A stretch of 64,000 bases of DNA from Rhodobacteraceae bacterium F11138 (GTDB lineage Bacteria > Pseudomonadota > Alphaproteobacteria > Rhodobacterales > Rhodobacteraceae), in NCBI GenBank assembly GCA_016521575.1, contig JAEKDP010000002.1, positions 720,098 through 784,097 of the forward strand, given 5' to 3'. Under the pieces are notes generated by a model, which did no database searches, had not been told where the DNA came from, and worked only from the letters and a program-made list of their open reading frames with translations. Positions 44,235-52,987 of this stretch are shown here, in pieces; positions within the stretch are counted from its first letter, which is position 1, and every line of letters begins with the position of its first letter. A program made the position numbers and the translations under genes.

Positions 44235-45110
44235 TCAGGCGTTCACGGTGCCGGTGCCGACGCCGAGCGCTTCGGCCCCGGGCAGCGCGCCCTCGAACCA
44301 GAGCCCCGCCGCCGCCTTGCCCATGGCACAGCCGTCGTGCGCCACGCCGGGCACCTCGGTAAAGCGCCAGTTAAAGTCACAACCCAGCCGGGCGGCTGCG
44401 GCGCGCCCTTGGGCCATGTAGTTCTTCGCGCGCTGCAACCGGCCCGGCCCTTGTGCCAGCGCCTCGGGGTTGCTGGGCAGGTTGTCGGCATTAGACTCGC
44501 AATCCTTCTCACCGCCGAGAATCCACAGGTCGCTCTCCAGCAGGCGCCGCAGATCGCCGTCGCCGAGACCGAGCCCTCCCAGCCCGGCCGGGAATGGTGC
44601 GTCCAGATCGGGCAACGAATACCAACCCGCATTGGCCGCGATGACCGAGCGGAACGGCCCGTAGCCTACCAATGAGACCATCCGGTGCAGGAACTGCCCG
44701 CCCGCCGAATGGCCGTAGATGCGCGCGCGGCCTTCGGCCATGACGCCCACCTCGGTCAGTTGCGCGACCAGACGCGCGGGCACATGATAGATCCAGCTTT
44801 CACCCGGGGTCACCGCCCCGTCAGCCCCGCACACCATGCCGTCGTTATATGAAGGCGCCTCGGGGTAATGCGCGTCGGGAAAGGAGGGTGCCACGATCAG
44901 CAGGTCGTAGCGCTCGGCTGCCTCGATCCAGAAGTCGCGGTAATCGTCGCCGTTGCGCATCATCCCGTGCTGGACCAAGACCACCTCCTTGCCCGGCGCA
45001 TAGCCGGTGGCGCGGTAGCAGTTCAGCGTCACCGGCCGATCAGGCTGGCCTTGGAAATCATAGGAAAGCGCAAAGGCGCCGGTGCGGTCGAAATCGCTTG
45101 CTTTGATCAT
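44235..45110 (-). CDS. Alpha/beta hydrolase, esterase or depolymerase-like
   Basis: About 291 residues from the ATG at 45110, which overlaps the previous stop as ATGA; a longer frame to 45197 lies inside the upstream gene. The oxyanion region is LVQHGMMRNGDDYRD, the nucleophile Ser lies in IYGHSAGGQF (about 135), and the likely His is in VPGVAHDGCAMG. No signal peptide is seen, so it is probably cytoplasmic. Placement between a dipeptide-type transporter and an amidohydrolase suggests a two-step breakdown of an ester/amide-containing imported compound. Confidence 0.85.
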   Translation of the reverse strand: MIKASDFDRTGAFALSYDFQGQPDRPVTLNCYRATGYAPGKEVVLVQHGMMRNGDDYRDFWIEAAERYDLLIVAPSFPDAHYPEAPSYNDGMVCGADGAVTPGESWIYHVPARLVAQLTEVGVMAEGRARIYGHSAGGQFLHRMVSLVGYGPFRSVIAANAGWYSLPDLDAPFPAGLGGLGLGDGDLRRLLESDLWILGGEKDCESNADNLPSNPEALAQGPGRLQRAKNYMAQGRAAAARLGCDFNWRFTEVPGVAHDGCAMGKAAAGLWFEGALPGAEALGVGTGTVNA

Positions 45111-46171
45111 GTTGAAATCTGGTCCTTGTCGTAGAGATGGCATGAAACGGTCCGGCCCGGCGCGATCTGCCGCTTCTGCGGGACCTCGACCGAACACTGC
45201 GGCATGGCCGCGGGACAGCGCGGGTGGAACGGACAGCCCGGCGGCGGCGCGAGCGGTGACGGCAATTCGCCCTTCACCGCCGAGAAACTGCGTTTGCGGT
45301 TGCGCACCGAGGGGATCTGCTCGAGCAGCGTGCGCGTGTAGGGGTGCTTGGGATCGGCGAAAAGCTCGGCGGTCGGCGCCAGTTCGACGATCTCGCCGAG
45401 GTACATGATCGCCACCCGGTCGGCCATGTGGCGCACCACCGACAGATCATGGCTGATGAAGAGATAGGTCAGGTTGTGCTTGCGGCGCAGATCCAGAAAC
45501 AGATTGATGACCTGCGCCTGGATCGACACGTCGAGCGCGGCGATGGGCTCGTCGCAGACCAGAAACCGCGGCTCGACGATCAGCGCGCGGGCGATGCCGA
45601 TGCGCTGGCGCTGACCACCCGAGAACTGGTGCGGAAAGCGGTCGCGGTAGCTGACGTCTAGGCCGACCTCCGCGAGCGCGGCATCGACCCGGGCGTGGAT
45701 TTCGGCGCGCGAAAGATCGGGCCTGTGCACCTTGAGCGGCTCTGCGAGAATCGAGGCCACGCGCTGGCGCGGGTTGAGCGACGAATAGGGATCCTGAAAC
45801 ACCATCTGCACGCCCAGGGTAAAGTCGCGCAACGCGGTCCCGCGCAAGCCGGCGACCTCTGCGCCCTCATAGGCGAGCGCACCTTGCGAGGCCGGCAGGA
45901 TGCCCGCCATCATCCGCCCCAGCGTGGACTTGCCGCAGCCGGATTCCCCGACCAGCCCCAAGACCTCGCCGCGGCGCACCGAGAGATCCACGGAACGCAC
46001 CGCCCGCAGCTTGGGAATGTCGGGCGTGCGGCCCAAAAGCTTCAGCAGGGTTTCGGCCAGCACCGGTTGCCGGGTGAAAACCCGGCTGAGATTGCGCATC
46101 GACAGGATCGGATCTTCGGGAACCGAGGTGACCTCGGTCCGGCCCGCGGCGGTTTGCTGGCTGTCCATCAT
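45107..46171 (-). CDS. dppF: Oligopeptide/dipeptide-type ABC transporter ATP-binding protein
   Basis: 354 residues. Walker A GLVGESGCGKST, Q-loop, signature FSGGQRQRIGIARAL, Walker B FLVCDEPIAALD, and the C-terminal oligopeptide/dipeptide extension with [17 protein letters not shown], where the Cys residues bind an Fe-S cluster in relatives. Overlaps its neighbours by 4 bases on both sides. It pairs with the upstream ATPase as the DppD/DppF-type heterodimer. Symbol given by family position only; the substrate is not necessarily a dipeptide. Confidence 0.92.
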   Translation of the reverse strand: MMDSQQTAAGRTEVTSVPEDPILSMRNLSRVFTRQPVLAETLLKLLGRTPDIPKLRAVRSVDLSVRRGEVLGLVGESGCGKSTLGRMMAGILPASQGALAYEGAEVAGLRGTALRDFTLGVQMVFQDPYSSLNPRQRVASILAEPLKVHRPDLSRAEIHARVDAALAEVGLDVSYRDRFPHQFSGGQRQRIGIARALIVEPRFLVCDEPIAALDVSIQAQVINLFLDLRRKHNLTYLFISHDLSVVRHMADRVAIMYLGEIVELAPTAELFADPKHPYTRTLLEQIPSVRNRKRSFSAVKGELPSPLAPPPGCPFHPRCPAAMPQCSVEVPQKRQIAPGRTVSCHLYDKDQIST

Positions 46172-47166
46172 GGCGCGGCCCTTTGCGAAACGGGGTGGTG
46201 GCAGAGATAGCTGCGGCCAACGTCATCGGTTGCACGCGGCGGCATCTCGCGGCGGCAGATGTCGCTGGCAAATTCGCAGCGCGGATGAAACGGGCAGCCC
46301 AGGGGACGTCGCGACAACGGCGGCGCGTTGCCCGGCACCTGCCGCAGCGGCGCGCCTGGGTCGGCATCGCCCGGCACCGAGGCCAGAAGCCCCAGCGTAT
46401 AGGGATGGCGCGGGTGGTCCAGCACCGCATCGGTGGGCCCCATTTCGACGATGTTCCCTGCATACATGACGGCGATGTGGTCGGCGAGTTCGGCAACCAC
46501 GCCCAGATCATGCGAAATCCAGATCATCCCGGCCCCGCTGTCCGCCTGAAGCTTCTGCAACTCCGCGATGATCTGGCCCTGAATGGTCACGTCGAGCGCG
46601 GTGGTCGGCTCATCCGCGATGATCACCGCCGGATCACCCAGAAGCGCGATGGCGATGGCCACGCGTTGGCGCATCCCCCCCGAAAGCTCGTGCGGATATT
46701 GGTAGATGCGCTCCTCCGGTGCCGGGATGCCCACCTTGCGCAGGCTCTCCACCGCTAGGCGCTGCGCCGCCTCCGGGTCGTCGTGGCCATGCTCGCTGAG
46801 CACCTCGGTCATCTGCTCGCCGATCCGCAGCACCGGGTTCAGTGTCGACAACGGGTTCTGAAAGATCATCGCCAGCGCGATGCCGCGGATGCGGCGCAGC
46901 TCTTCCTCGGACTTGGCGCGCAGATCCTCGCCGCGGAACAGAACCTCGCCCGCGATGATCTCGCCCGGCGGATCGATCAGCCCCATGATCGAGAACCCCG
47001 CCACCGATTTTCCAGAGCCAGATTCGCCGACCAGCCCCAGCACTTCGCCGGGATAGAGCGCAAGGTCGATGCCATCGACGGCGGGCCAGGCACCCTTGGC
47101 GTCGTGAAACACGGTCTGCAGGCCGCGCACATCGAGCACGGGGGTAGGTTTGCTGTCTTGGGTCAT
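46168..47166 (-). CDS. dppD: Oligopeptide/dipeptide-type ABC transporter ATP-binding protein
   Basis: 332 residues. Walker [13 protein letters not shown], signature [16 protein letters not shown], Walker [13 protein letters not shown] and the C-terminal [14 protein letters not shown] cysteine segment. It is the partner of the following ATPase. The start overlaps the permease stop by 4 bases. Operon position and length fit DppD. Substrate inferred only from the linked amidohydrolase and hydrolase. Confidence 0.92.
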   Translation of the reverse strand: MTQDSKPTPVLDVRGLQTVFHDAKGAWPAVDGIDLALYPGEVLGLVGESGSGKSVAGFSIMGLIDPPGEIIAGEVLFRGEDLRAKSEEELRRIRGIALAMIFQNPLSTLNPVLRIGEQMTEVLSEHGHDDPEAAQRLAVESLRKVGIPAPEERIYQYPHELSGGMRQRVAIAIALLGDPAVIIADEPTTALDVTIQGQIIAELQKLQADSGAGMIWISHDLGVVAELADHIAVMYAGNIVEMGPTDAVLDHPRHPYTLGLLASVPGDADPGAPLRQVPGNAPPLSRRPLGCPFHPRCEFASDICRREMPPRATDDVGRSYLCHHPVSQRAAP

Positions 47167-48098
47167 GAGCGTTTCGGGTCCAGGGCCGTGCGCAGGCGAT
47201 CCCCCACGAGGTTCAGTGAAAAAATCAGGATCAGCAGCGCAATGCCGGGATAGAAGGAAATCCAGTAGGCGCCGCTCATCAGGTAGTCGAAGCCATTGGC
47301 GACCAGCAGTCCGAGCGAGGGTTCGGTGACCGGCACGCCGACACCGAGGAACGACAGTGTCGCCTCCAGCGTGATCGCCGAGGCGATCTGCACCGTGGCC
47401 AGGACCAGAACGGCGCTGAGACTGTTGGGCATGATGTGACGGAACATCACCCGTCCGGTGCCAAAGCCGAGGTTATGCGCCGCCTCGACATATTCCTTGC
47501 GCCGCTCGGACAAGGCTGAAGAGCGCATGATGCGCGCGTAGTTGGCCCATTGCACCATCACGATAGCAAGGATCACCTTGTCCACCCCACGGCCGATCAT
47601 CGCCAGCAGTACCAGCGCCACGAGTATCGAGGGAAAACCCAGCACGAAGTCGACCAGCCGCATCAGCATCGCCTCGATGCGTCCGCCGAGCACGGCGGCG
47701 ACCAGTCCGACGCTCACGCCGATGATCAACGCCAGCGCGGTGGAGACCAGCCCGACCAGCAGACTGATCCGCATGCCGTAGAGGATCGCCGAGAGCATGT
47801 CCCTGCCCTGCCCGTCGGTGCCGAGCCAGAACACCATGCCGTCGAAGCTTTCCGACATCGGCGGCAGACGGTTGTCCATCACGCTGAACGCAGTCAGATC
47901 ATACGGGTCTTGCTGCGCGAGAAACGGCAGGCAGAGACCGGTGAGCGTGATCACCAGAAGCGCGATCAGCGAGGCTTTCACGCTGGGGCGCCGCTTCAGC
48001 TTGCCCAGCATCGCGCGGCGCTGCGGCGTGTCGGTCAGGGGCTGACGCACGGCGACGGGCTCGTCGTCCTTGCGGGGCGAACGAATGCTGTCCATCAC
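47163..48098 (-). CDS. dppC: ABC transporter permease, DppC-type
   Basis: 311 residues with a first membrane helix after a charged N-terminus (RRPSVKASLIALLVITLTG), then the DppC-type periplasmic loop and about five further helices. The EAA loop, which contacts the ATPases, is recognisable in YVEAAHNLGFGTGRVMFRHIMPN. 4-base overlaps with both neighbours indicate translational coupling. Confidence 0.92.
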   Translation of the reverse strand: MMDSIRSPRKDDEPVAVRQPLTDTPQRRAMLGKLKRRPSVKASLIALLVITLTGLCLPFLAQQDPYDLTAFSVMDNRLPPMSESFDGMVFWLGTDGQGRDMLSAILYGMRISLLVGLVSTALALIIGVSVGLVAAVLGGRIEAMLMRLVDFVLGFPSILVALVLLAMIGRGVDKVILAIVMVQWANYARIMRSSALSERRKEYVEAAHNLGFGTGRVMFRHIMPNSLSAVLVLATVQIASAITLEATLSFLGVGVPVTEPSLGLLVANGFDYLMSGAYWISFYPGIALLILIFSLNLVGDRLRTALDPKRS

Positions 48099-49069
48099 AT
48101 GCTCTCCACGAGTTTGACGCGCGGATCGAGCGCCGCATAGGCAAAATCCACGAGCAGATTGACGACCACGAAGATGAAGGTGATCAGCATCACGTAGGCC
48201 ACCACCACCGGCCGGTCGAGTTGATAGATCGATGTGATCAGCAGCTTGCCCATCCCGGGCCAGGCAAAGACGGTTTCTGTAATCGTAGAAAAGGCGATGA
48301 GCGCACCGAACTCGACCCCCAGCACGGTGATGATCGGGATCAGGATGTTGCGCAGGATGTGACGCCGCACGATGCGCTTGCTGCGTACCCCCTTGGCGCG
48401 GGCAAAAAGCACATAGTCCTGATGCACCGCCTCGGAGGCCCCGGCGGCGGTGAGCCGGATCATCAGCGCCAGATTGGGGATCGCAAGGTTGATGACCGGC
48501 ATTGCCAGATGGCTCAGCCCGTCGAGGGTCAAAAAGCTGAACGGCACGCCCAGCAGCGAGACCGTGTCACCGCGACCCGAGGCCGGCAACCAGTTCAGCC
48601 AGACCGCAAAGACAAGGATCAGCACCATCCCCTTCCAGAAGGACGGGATCGAATAGCCCAGGATCGAGCCGGTCATCACCGCCCGCGCGCCGCGGCTGCC
48701 ATCGCGCAGACCGACCCAGAGACCGATGGGAATGCCCACCACGCTGGCCAGCAGCAGCGCCAGCACCACCAGCTCGAACGTCGCCGGCATGCGCGAGAAA
48801 ATGAGTTCGAGCGCCGGAATGCCATGCACGAAGGACACGCCCATGTCACCCTGCAGCGCATTGCCCAGGAAGGTGAGGTATTGCGCCCAGACCGGGCGGT
48901 CGAGCCCCATTTTGGAGATCATCGCCGCGCGTTCGGCCTGCGTCGCCTCGGGGTTGATCAGCAGATCGACCGGGTTGCCGACCGAATAGACCGCAAGGAA
49001 GACCGCGATCGACACGGCAAAGAGGACAGCAACGCTCTGCAGCAGGCGTTGCAGGGTATAAAGCAGCAT
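48095..49069 (-). CDS. dppB: ABC transporter permease, DppB-type
   Basis: About 324 residues from the ATG at 49069 (MLLYTLQRLLQSVAVLFAVS, the usual DppB beginning); an in-frame start at 49099 is possible. Six hydrophobic helices are predicted. The EAA motif is DYVLFARAKGVRSKRIVRRHILRN. The first inner-membrane component of the operon, 70 bases downstream of the binding protein. Confidence 0.92.
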   Translation of the reverse strand: MLLYTLQRLLQSVAVLFAVSIAVFLAVYSVGNPVDLLINPEATQAERAAMISKMGLDRPVWAQYLTFLGNALQGDMGVSFVHGIPALELIFSRMPATFELVVLALLLASVVGIPIGLWVGLRDGSRGARAVMTGSILGYSIPSFWKGMVLILVFAVWLNWLPASGRGDTVSLLGVPFSFLTLDGLSHLAMPVINLAIPNLALMIRLTAAGASEAVHQDYVLFARAKGVRSKRIVRRHILRNILIPIITVLGVEFGALIAFSTITETVFAWPGMGKLLITSIYQLDRPVVVAYVMLITFIFVVVNLLVDFAYAALDPRVKLVESM

Positions 49070-49140
49070 CAGTCCTGTTCCGATCTGTTGAAAAACCACC
49101 GCGCGGGGGCGCGCGGCGGCGGTCAGTCACAGCGCCGGGA

Positions 49141-50763
49141 TCACTCCGTGTCGCGCTTGATCTGGTAGGCCAGCGTGAACTGGTCGGCACGGCCGTCGTA
49201 GTTCAGTCCCTCGCGGAAGGCCCAGACGGTGCTTTCGAAATGCAGCGGGATGAAGCCCAGCTTGTCGACGGCCATCTGCTCGGCCTCTTGCAGCAGTTCG
49301 GAACGCTTGGCCTCGTCTACGGTGCTGATCGCCTCAAGCACGACAGCATCGAATTCCGGATCGCTCCAGCCGCCGTAGTTTGAGCCGCCGACTCCGCGCG
49401 CGTCGTCGGTGGTCACTGCGTATTGCCGCAGGAAGGATGCCGCGCCGCCCTCGCTGGACCCCCAGCCACCCATCGAGAAGCTGAACTCGCGGCCCGACCG
49501 ACGCGAGAAGAACATCGAGCGGGTCATCGCGTCGAGCTCGGTCTCGATGCCCACGCGGGTCAGGAATTGCGCCACTGCCTGCGCGATCTGGCTGTCGTTG
49601 ATGTAGCGGTCGTTGGTGGCGTGGAAGGTCACCTTGAAACCGTCGGGATATCCGGCCTCGGCCAGCAGTTCCTTGGCCTTCTCGGGGTTGTATTCCAGCG
49701 TCGCGGGCTGCGGGATCGCGCCGAACATCTCGTCGGGGATGAACTGGTTCGCGGGGCTCGCCAGCCCGTCCATGATGCGCGCGACGATGGCTTCGCGGTC
49801 GATCGCCATCGACATCGCCTGCCGCACCCGCAGGTCCTGGAACGGGTTGCTCCCGTCTTCGGTGGTGATGAAAGGGCTGTCGGCGCGGCCGATATCGAGT
49901 TGCAGGAAGATCACCCGGTTCGACGGGGTCGAGACATAATCGAACGCGTCGTTGCTTTTGATCTGCGACAAGTCCCGGGCGGCGGGAGACTCGATCACGT
50001 CGTAGTCCCCCGACAGCAGGCCGGCAAGGCGCGGACCGTCGCTCGGCACTGGCACGAAGGTCACCGCCTCCCAGTCCGGCTTCGGACCAAAGTAGCTCTC
50101 GTTGCGCGAAAGGGTGATCTCGGCACCCTTGCTGAATTTCTCCAGTTTGAACGGCCCGGTGCCAATGGCGGCATCGCCGACATTAAAGTCATCGATCGAG
50201 GGCCATGTCCCGGTCACGCCGCAGTCGTTCTCGAGGTCGAAGTTGATCTCGTCATGTTCGACGATGCTATCGCTCAGGATCGGCACCCCGGCCAGCATCT
50301 CCGGCATGATTGGCTCGACTTCCTTGGTCTTGATCCGGACCGTGTAGGGATCCGGGGTCTCGACGCTCTCGAAGTTGCTGACCACCGAACTGCCGGTCGA
50401 CCCGATGGCGCTTTCATTGTTCATCACCCGGCAGAAGGTGAAGACCACGTCGCTGGCATCAAAGGGGGTGCCATCGGAAAATGTTACGTCGTCACGCAGC
50501 TTGAAAACCCAGGTATTGTCATCCTCGGCTTCCCAGGAGGTCGCCAGCTCGGGCTGCGCGATGAGGTTGGCGTCCGGCGTGGCCAGCATCGAGTAGATGT
50601 GCATACCCAACTGGTTGTTCGGCGTCAGGTCATGGTAATGTGGATCGACCGCCGTGGGTTCGGAACTCAGCCCAATGATCAGTTCCTGAGCCGAGACCGA
50701 GGTCGCGCCCAAAGCGGCGGTCAGTGCGATAACCGCACAGGCCTGCGTTTTGTTATGGTTCAT
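49141..50763 (-). CDS. dppA: ABC transporter periplasmic substrate-binding protein (SBP family 5)
   Basis: 540 residues. Sec signal peptide (CAVIALTAALGATSVSAQ). The mature protein has the family-5 pattern: SSEPTAVDPHYHDL, then KLRDDVTFSDGTPFDASDVVFT, then FQDLRVRQAMSMAIDREAIV. It captures the substrate in the periplasm, commonly peptides or similar compounds. It is the first gene of the operon and is transcribed divergently from the RpiR regulator, which probably controls it. Confidence 0.92.
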   Translation of the reverse strand: MNHNKTQACAVIALTAALGATSVSAQELIIGLSSEPTAVDPHYHDLTPNNQLGMHIYSMLATPDANLIAQPELATSWEAEDDNTWVFKLRDDVTFSDGTPFDASDVVFTFCRVMNNESAIGSTGSSVVSNFESVETPDPYTVRIKTKEVEPIMPEMLAGVPILSDSIVEHDEINFDLENDCGVTGTWPSIDDFNVGDAAIGTGPFKLEKFSKGAEITLSRNESYFGPKPDWEAVTFVPVPSDGPRLAGLLSGDYDVIESPAARDLSQIKSNDAFDYVSTPSNRVIFLQLDIGRADSPFITTEDGSNPFQDLRVRQAMSMAIDREAIVARIMDGLASPANQFIPDEMFGAIPQPATLEYNPEKAKELLAEAGYPDGFKVTFHATNDRYINDSQIAQAVAQFLTRVGIETELDAMTRSMFFSRRSGREFSFSMGGWGSSEGGAASFLRQYAVTTDDARGVGGSNYGGWSDPEFDAVVLEAISTVDEAKRSELLQEAEQMAVDKLGFIPLHFESTVWAFREGLNYDGRADQFTLAYQIKRDTE

Positions 50764-50882
50764 GTCTTCCCTCCCAAAGGATTGTGCTGTTGACTGCTGC
50801 GATGCAGGCAGTTGACTGCAACGATAATTGCAATCAGATAAAACTCACGAAACGATAATTTCGTCAAGGGGGAGGCCTGAAG
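50764..50882. promoter_or_regulatory. Divergent promoter and candidate RpiR operator
   Basis: Between dppA and the rpiR-like gene are GTTGACTGC direct repeats (50789-50797 and 50811-50819), ACGATAATT direct repeats 31 bases apart (50821-50829 and 50852-50860), and an inverted repeat ACGAAA-N6-TTTCGT at 50847-50864. The spacing of about three helix turns and the dyad fit binding of a dimeric regulator. GGGGGAGG precedes the rpiR-like start. Confidence 0.5.
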
Positions 50883-51773
50883 ATGGCGGACAATTACCAC
50901 GGCGAGGTCGCACAGCGGATTGCGACGACCTATGAAGACCTCAGCCCCGCGCATCGGCAGATTGCCGATTTTATCTTGCAAAATCCGACGACTGCGGCGT
51001 TATTGAACAACGTCGAACTGGCCACGCGTTGCGCCGTATCTACCGCCACGGCGACCCGGTTCGCGCGGGCGATCGGATTCTCGCAATTCTCGGAATTCCG
51101 GGATTCGCAGATCGAAACGATGCGGAAATCCGAATCCCATGCCACACGGCTGACCAAAGAAATCGACGAGAACGCCGGTGCATTCGATGTCGTTAACCAT
51201 GGGATGGATCAGGATTGCGCCAACCTTGAGGCGACTCGCAACAGGCTAAACGCACAAAGCTGCGCCGACGCGGTGGAGATGATCCTTGAGGCCGAGCGTA
51301 TCTTCACCTTCGGCGCCGGAGTCAGCCAGTTCGTCAGCGGCGTTCTGGTGCATGGGCTCGAACCATATTGCAGGGGCAACGCGATCAACATTGGCCCCCT
51401 CGGTAATGGCAGCAGCGCGATGCGTCAGGTTCTGCATTGCCGCCCTGGGGATCTCGTCATCGCGTGTTCCCTGCCCCACTACTCCACCGATACGATCGAA
51501 GTGGCCGAGACTGCCAGGGCACGTGGCGCCCAGGTGCTCTGCATCACCGACCGCCCGACAAGCCCACTCAGCAAACATGGACATGTGACTTTCTATGCCG
51601 ATGCAGTCCGGCGCCTGCTGCCGAATTCGATCACCTCGGCGGTGGCGGTCGCAGAGGGTATCATTGCCGCCGTCGCCAACCGCCGAAGCGAGGGAATGGA
51701 TGTTCATCGGATCTTGGATGCGCGGACCCAGAGGAGCGCCGCTGCTGGCAAAGAAATGAGCGACGATAGCTGA
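50883..51773 (+). CDS. RpiR/MurR-family transcriptional regulator (HTH + SIS domain)
   Basis: 296 residues. An N-terminal RpiR helix-turn-helix (about 1-80; YEDLSPAHRQIADFILQNP, ATATRFARAIGFSQFSEF) is followed by a SIS sugar-phosphate-binding domain (about 115-260; FTFGAGVSQFVSG, GDLVIACSLPHYSTDTIEVAE). SIS domains usually bind phosphosugars, so a sugar-phosphate-like effector is expected even though the target operon is of dipeptide type. Divergent from dppA; likely its regulator. Confidence 0.9.
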   Translation: MADNYHGEVAQRIATTYEDLSPAHRQIADFILQNPTTAALLNNVELATRCAVSTATATRFARAIGFSQFSEFRDSQIETMRKSESHATRLTKEIDENAGAFDVVNHGMDQDCANLEATRNRLNAQSCADAVEMILEAERIFTFGAGVSQFVSGVLVHGLEPYCRGNAINIGPLGNGSSAMRQVLHCRPGDLVIACSLPHYSTDTIEVAETARARGAQVLCITDRPTSPLSKHGHVTFYADAVRRLLPNSITSAVAVAEGIIAAVANRRSEGMDVHRILDARTQRSAAAGKEMSDDS

Positions 51774-51943
51774 TGCTCTGCTCCCCAAGATTGGAGCATC
51801 GGAAGCTACAATTTCCCGGCCATTTCAAGGCGACGGGCTAGTGGCGTCATCCGGAAAATGCATGGGGCAATTCACACACTGCGGACGAAGCAAACTTTCG
51901 CTGCGGGCGCGCCGATGGCGGCTTTGGTACATTCTTGGCCAAG

Positions 51944-52414
51944 TTAGTTTTCACTCGAATTAGCTTCAGGAGGCCAAAAAATCGCTAACGACAGTCCAAA
52001 TATGAGAAGAGCTAAGTGCGGCAAAAGCACATGCGGATCGAATGCTCCCTCCAGCCAATACTTCCAACTTGAGGTGTCGAAACTGTTATTCCAGACAGTT
52101 GAAATTTGCGCCACTGTGCATGCGCCGTCCCTGACGGAAGCACCTGTTTGACACGCCTCAATCTCTGTCAATCTGTCAAGGGATGTACGCTGAAAGAGCT
52201 TCCAGAATGTTTCGGTCAACCAGAACGGAATTGCCGAAAATGCTGCGAGCGTGACGCCAATCTTGCCTGATGATGAAACTGGCTTGGTATAGGCCGCAAT
52301 GAGCGCTGCTATGCCGATGGTAACCGACCAGCTCTTCAGGGTTAACAATTGTTCGTTATAACCCTCGTAGGCCTGATAGACTAATTCGTACTCGTTCCAA
52401 AGAAGTTGTTCCAT
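51944..52414 (-). CDS. Unknown integral membrane protein
   Basis: About 156 residues from the ATG at 52414 (AGGG upstream); in-frame starts at 52462 and 52531 exist. Three hydrophobic segments: about 23-42 (WSVTIGIAALIAAY), 55-72 (TLAAFSAIPFWLTETFW) and 130-150 (LALLIFGLSLAIFW). No domain is recognised. It is AT-rich compared with its neighbours and has no operon partner, so it looks acquired, possibly an orphan defence or toxin-type membrane protein; that is a guess. Confidence 0.55.
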   Translation of the reverse strand: MEQLLWNEYELVYQAYEGYNEQLLTLKSWSVTIGIAALIAAYTKPVSSSGKIGVTLAAFSAIPFWLTETFWKLFQRTSLDRLTEIEACQTGASVRDGACTVAQISTVWNNSFDTSSWKYWLEGAFDPHVLLPHLALLIFGLSLAIFWPPEANSSEN

Positions 52415-52938
52415 TGCGTGCGCCCTATACCTGGATCCATCAGAAGTATGCAAAGCAGACATTAGTTGCACTGCGGAAATTTGGAAGATCGGGCTCGAGG
52501 CTGCCATGCGGTGGTGGAGCACCACATACATACCTGCTGGTTCTTGAATGCTGGCAAGTCGCCAAGGGATCGGAACGGCTCGTATTTGCAGAGAAGGTTG
52601 GTTTCCGGCCCCTACGGACGGCTGCCACGGGTCTAGGGTAAGTTTTTCAAACGGAACTCGGTACTACGGTTTGCGTGCGATCAGGGCCGTGATGCGCGTG
52701 AAGGTGCAACAGGATGTAGCACCGGACCTGCATTGTTGCACCCGCTTCCTGCCCCGGCTCGCGCAGCCGTCTCGATCTGCGAAGGCGACCGCGCCAGAGC
52801 AAGGTGTCGTTGCTCAGAGCTTCGCGACTGTTGAGAGGTTCACAAACTTTCCCCCGGATTTTCAGGTGAAAGACGAAACGGATTGGCGATTGTATGGGGC
52901 GTCAAGCGTCGTCCGAACGCCAGGCCACCCAAAGCATG
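52415..52938. other. Long gene-free stretch upstream of the membrane protein
   Basis: About 520 bases. Open frames here overlap and show no motif or ribosome-binding site. It may hold the promoter of the minus-strand membrane protein and eroded DNA from past insertions. Confidence 0.4.
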
Positions 52939-52963
52939 ACAGGCCGACGATGTGTCGGCCTGT
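52939..52963 (-). terminator. Hairpin after the sulfatase gene
   Basis: ACAGGCCGAC and GTCGGCCTGT form a perfect 10-base-pair stem around a 5-base loop, 25 bases after the sulfatase stop. On the minus strand the following bases are a short CTTT, so termination may be weak, but position and stem fit an intrinsic terminator. Confidence 0.6.
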
Positions 52964-52987
52964 GCAAGTCGTGAAATCCGCCGTTGC

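Noticed and set aside
42874-44421. Long plus-strand open frame opposite the AbgB-like gene
   Set aside because: Antisense shadow; low-complexity composition and no ribosome-binding site, while the minus-strand gene has all M20 motifs.
49423-50793. Plus-strand open frame opposite dppA
   Set aside because: Antisense shadow; His/Gly/Arg-rich and without motif.
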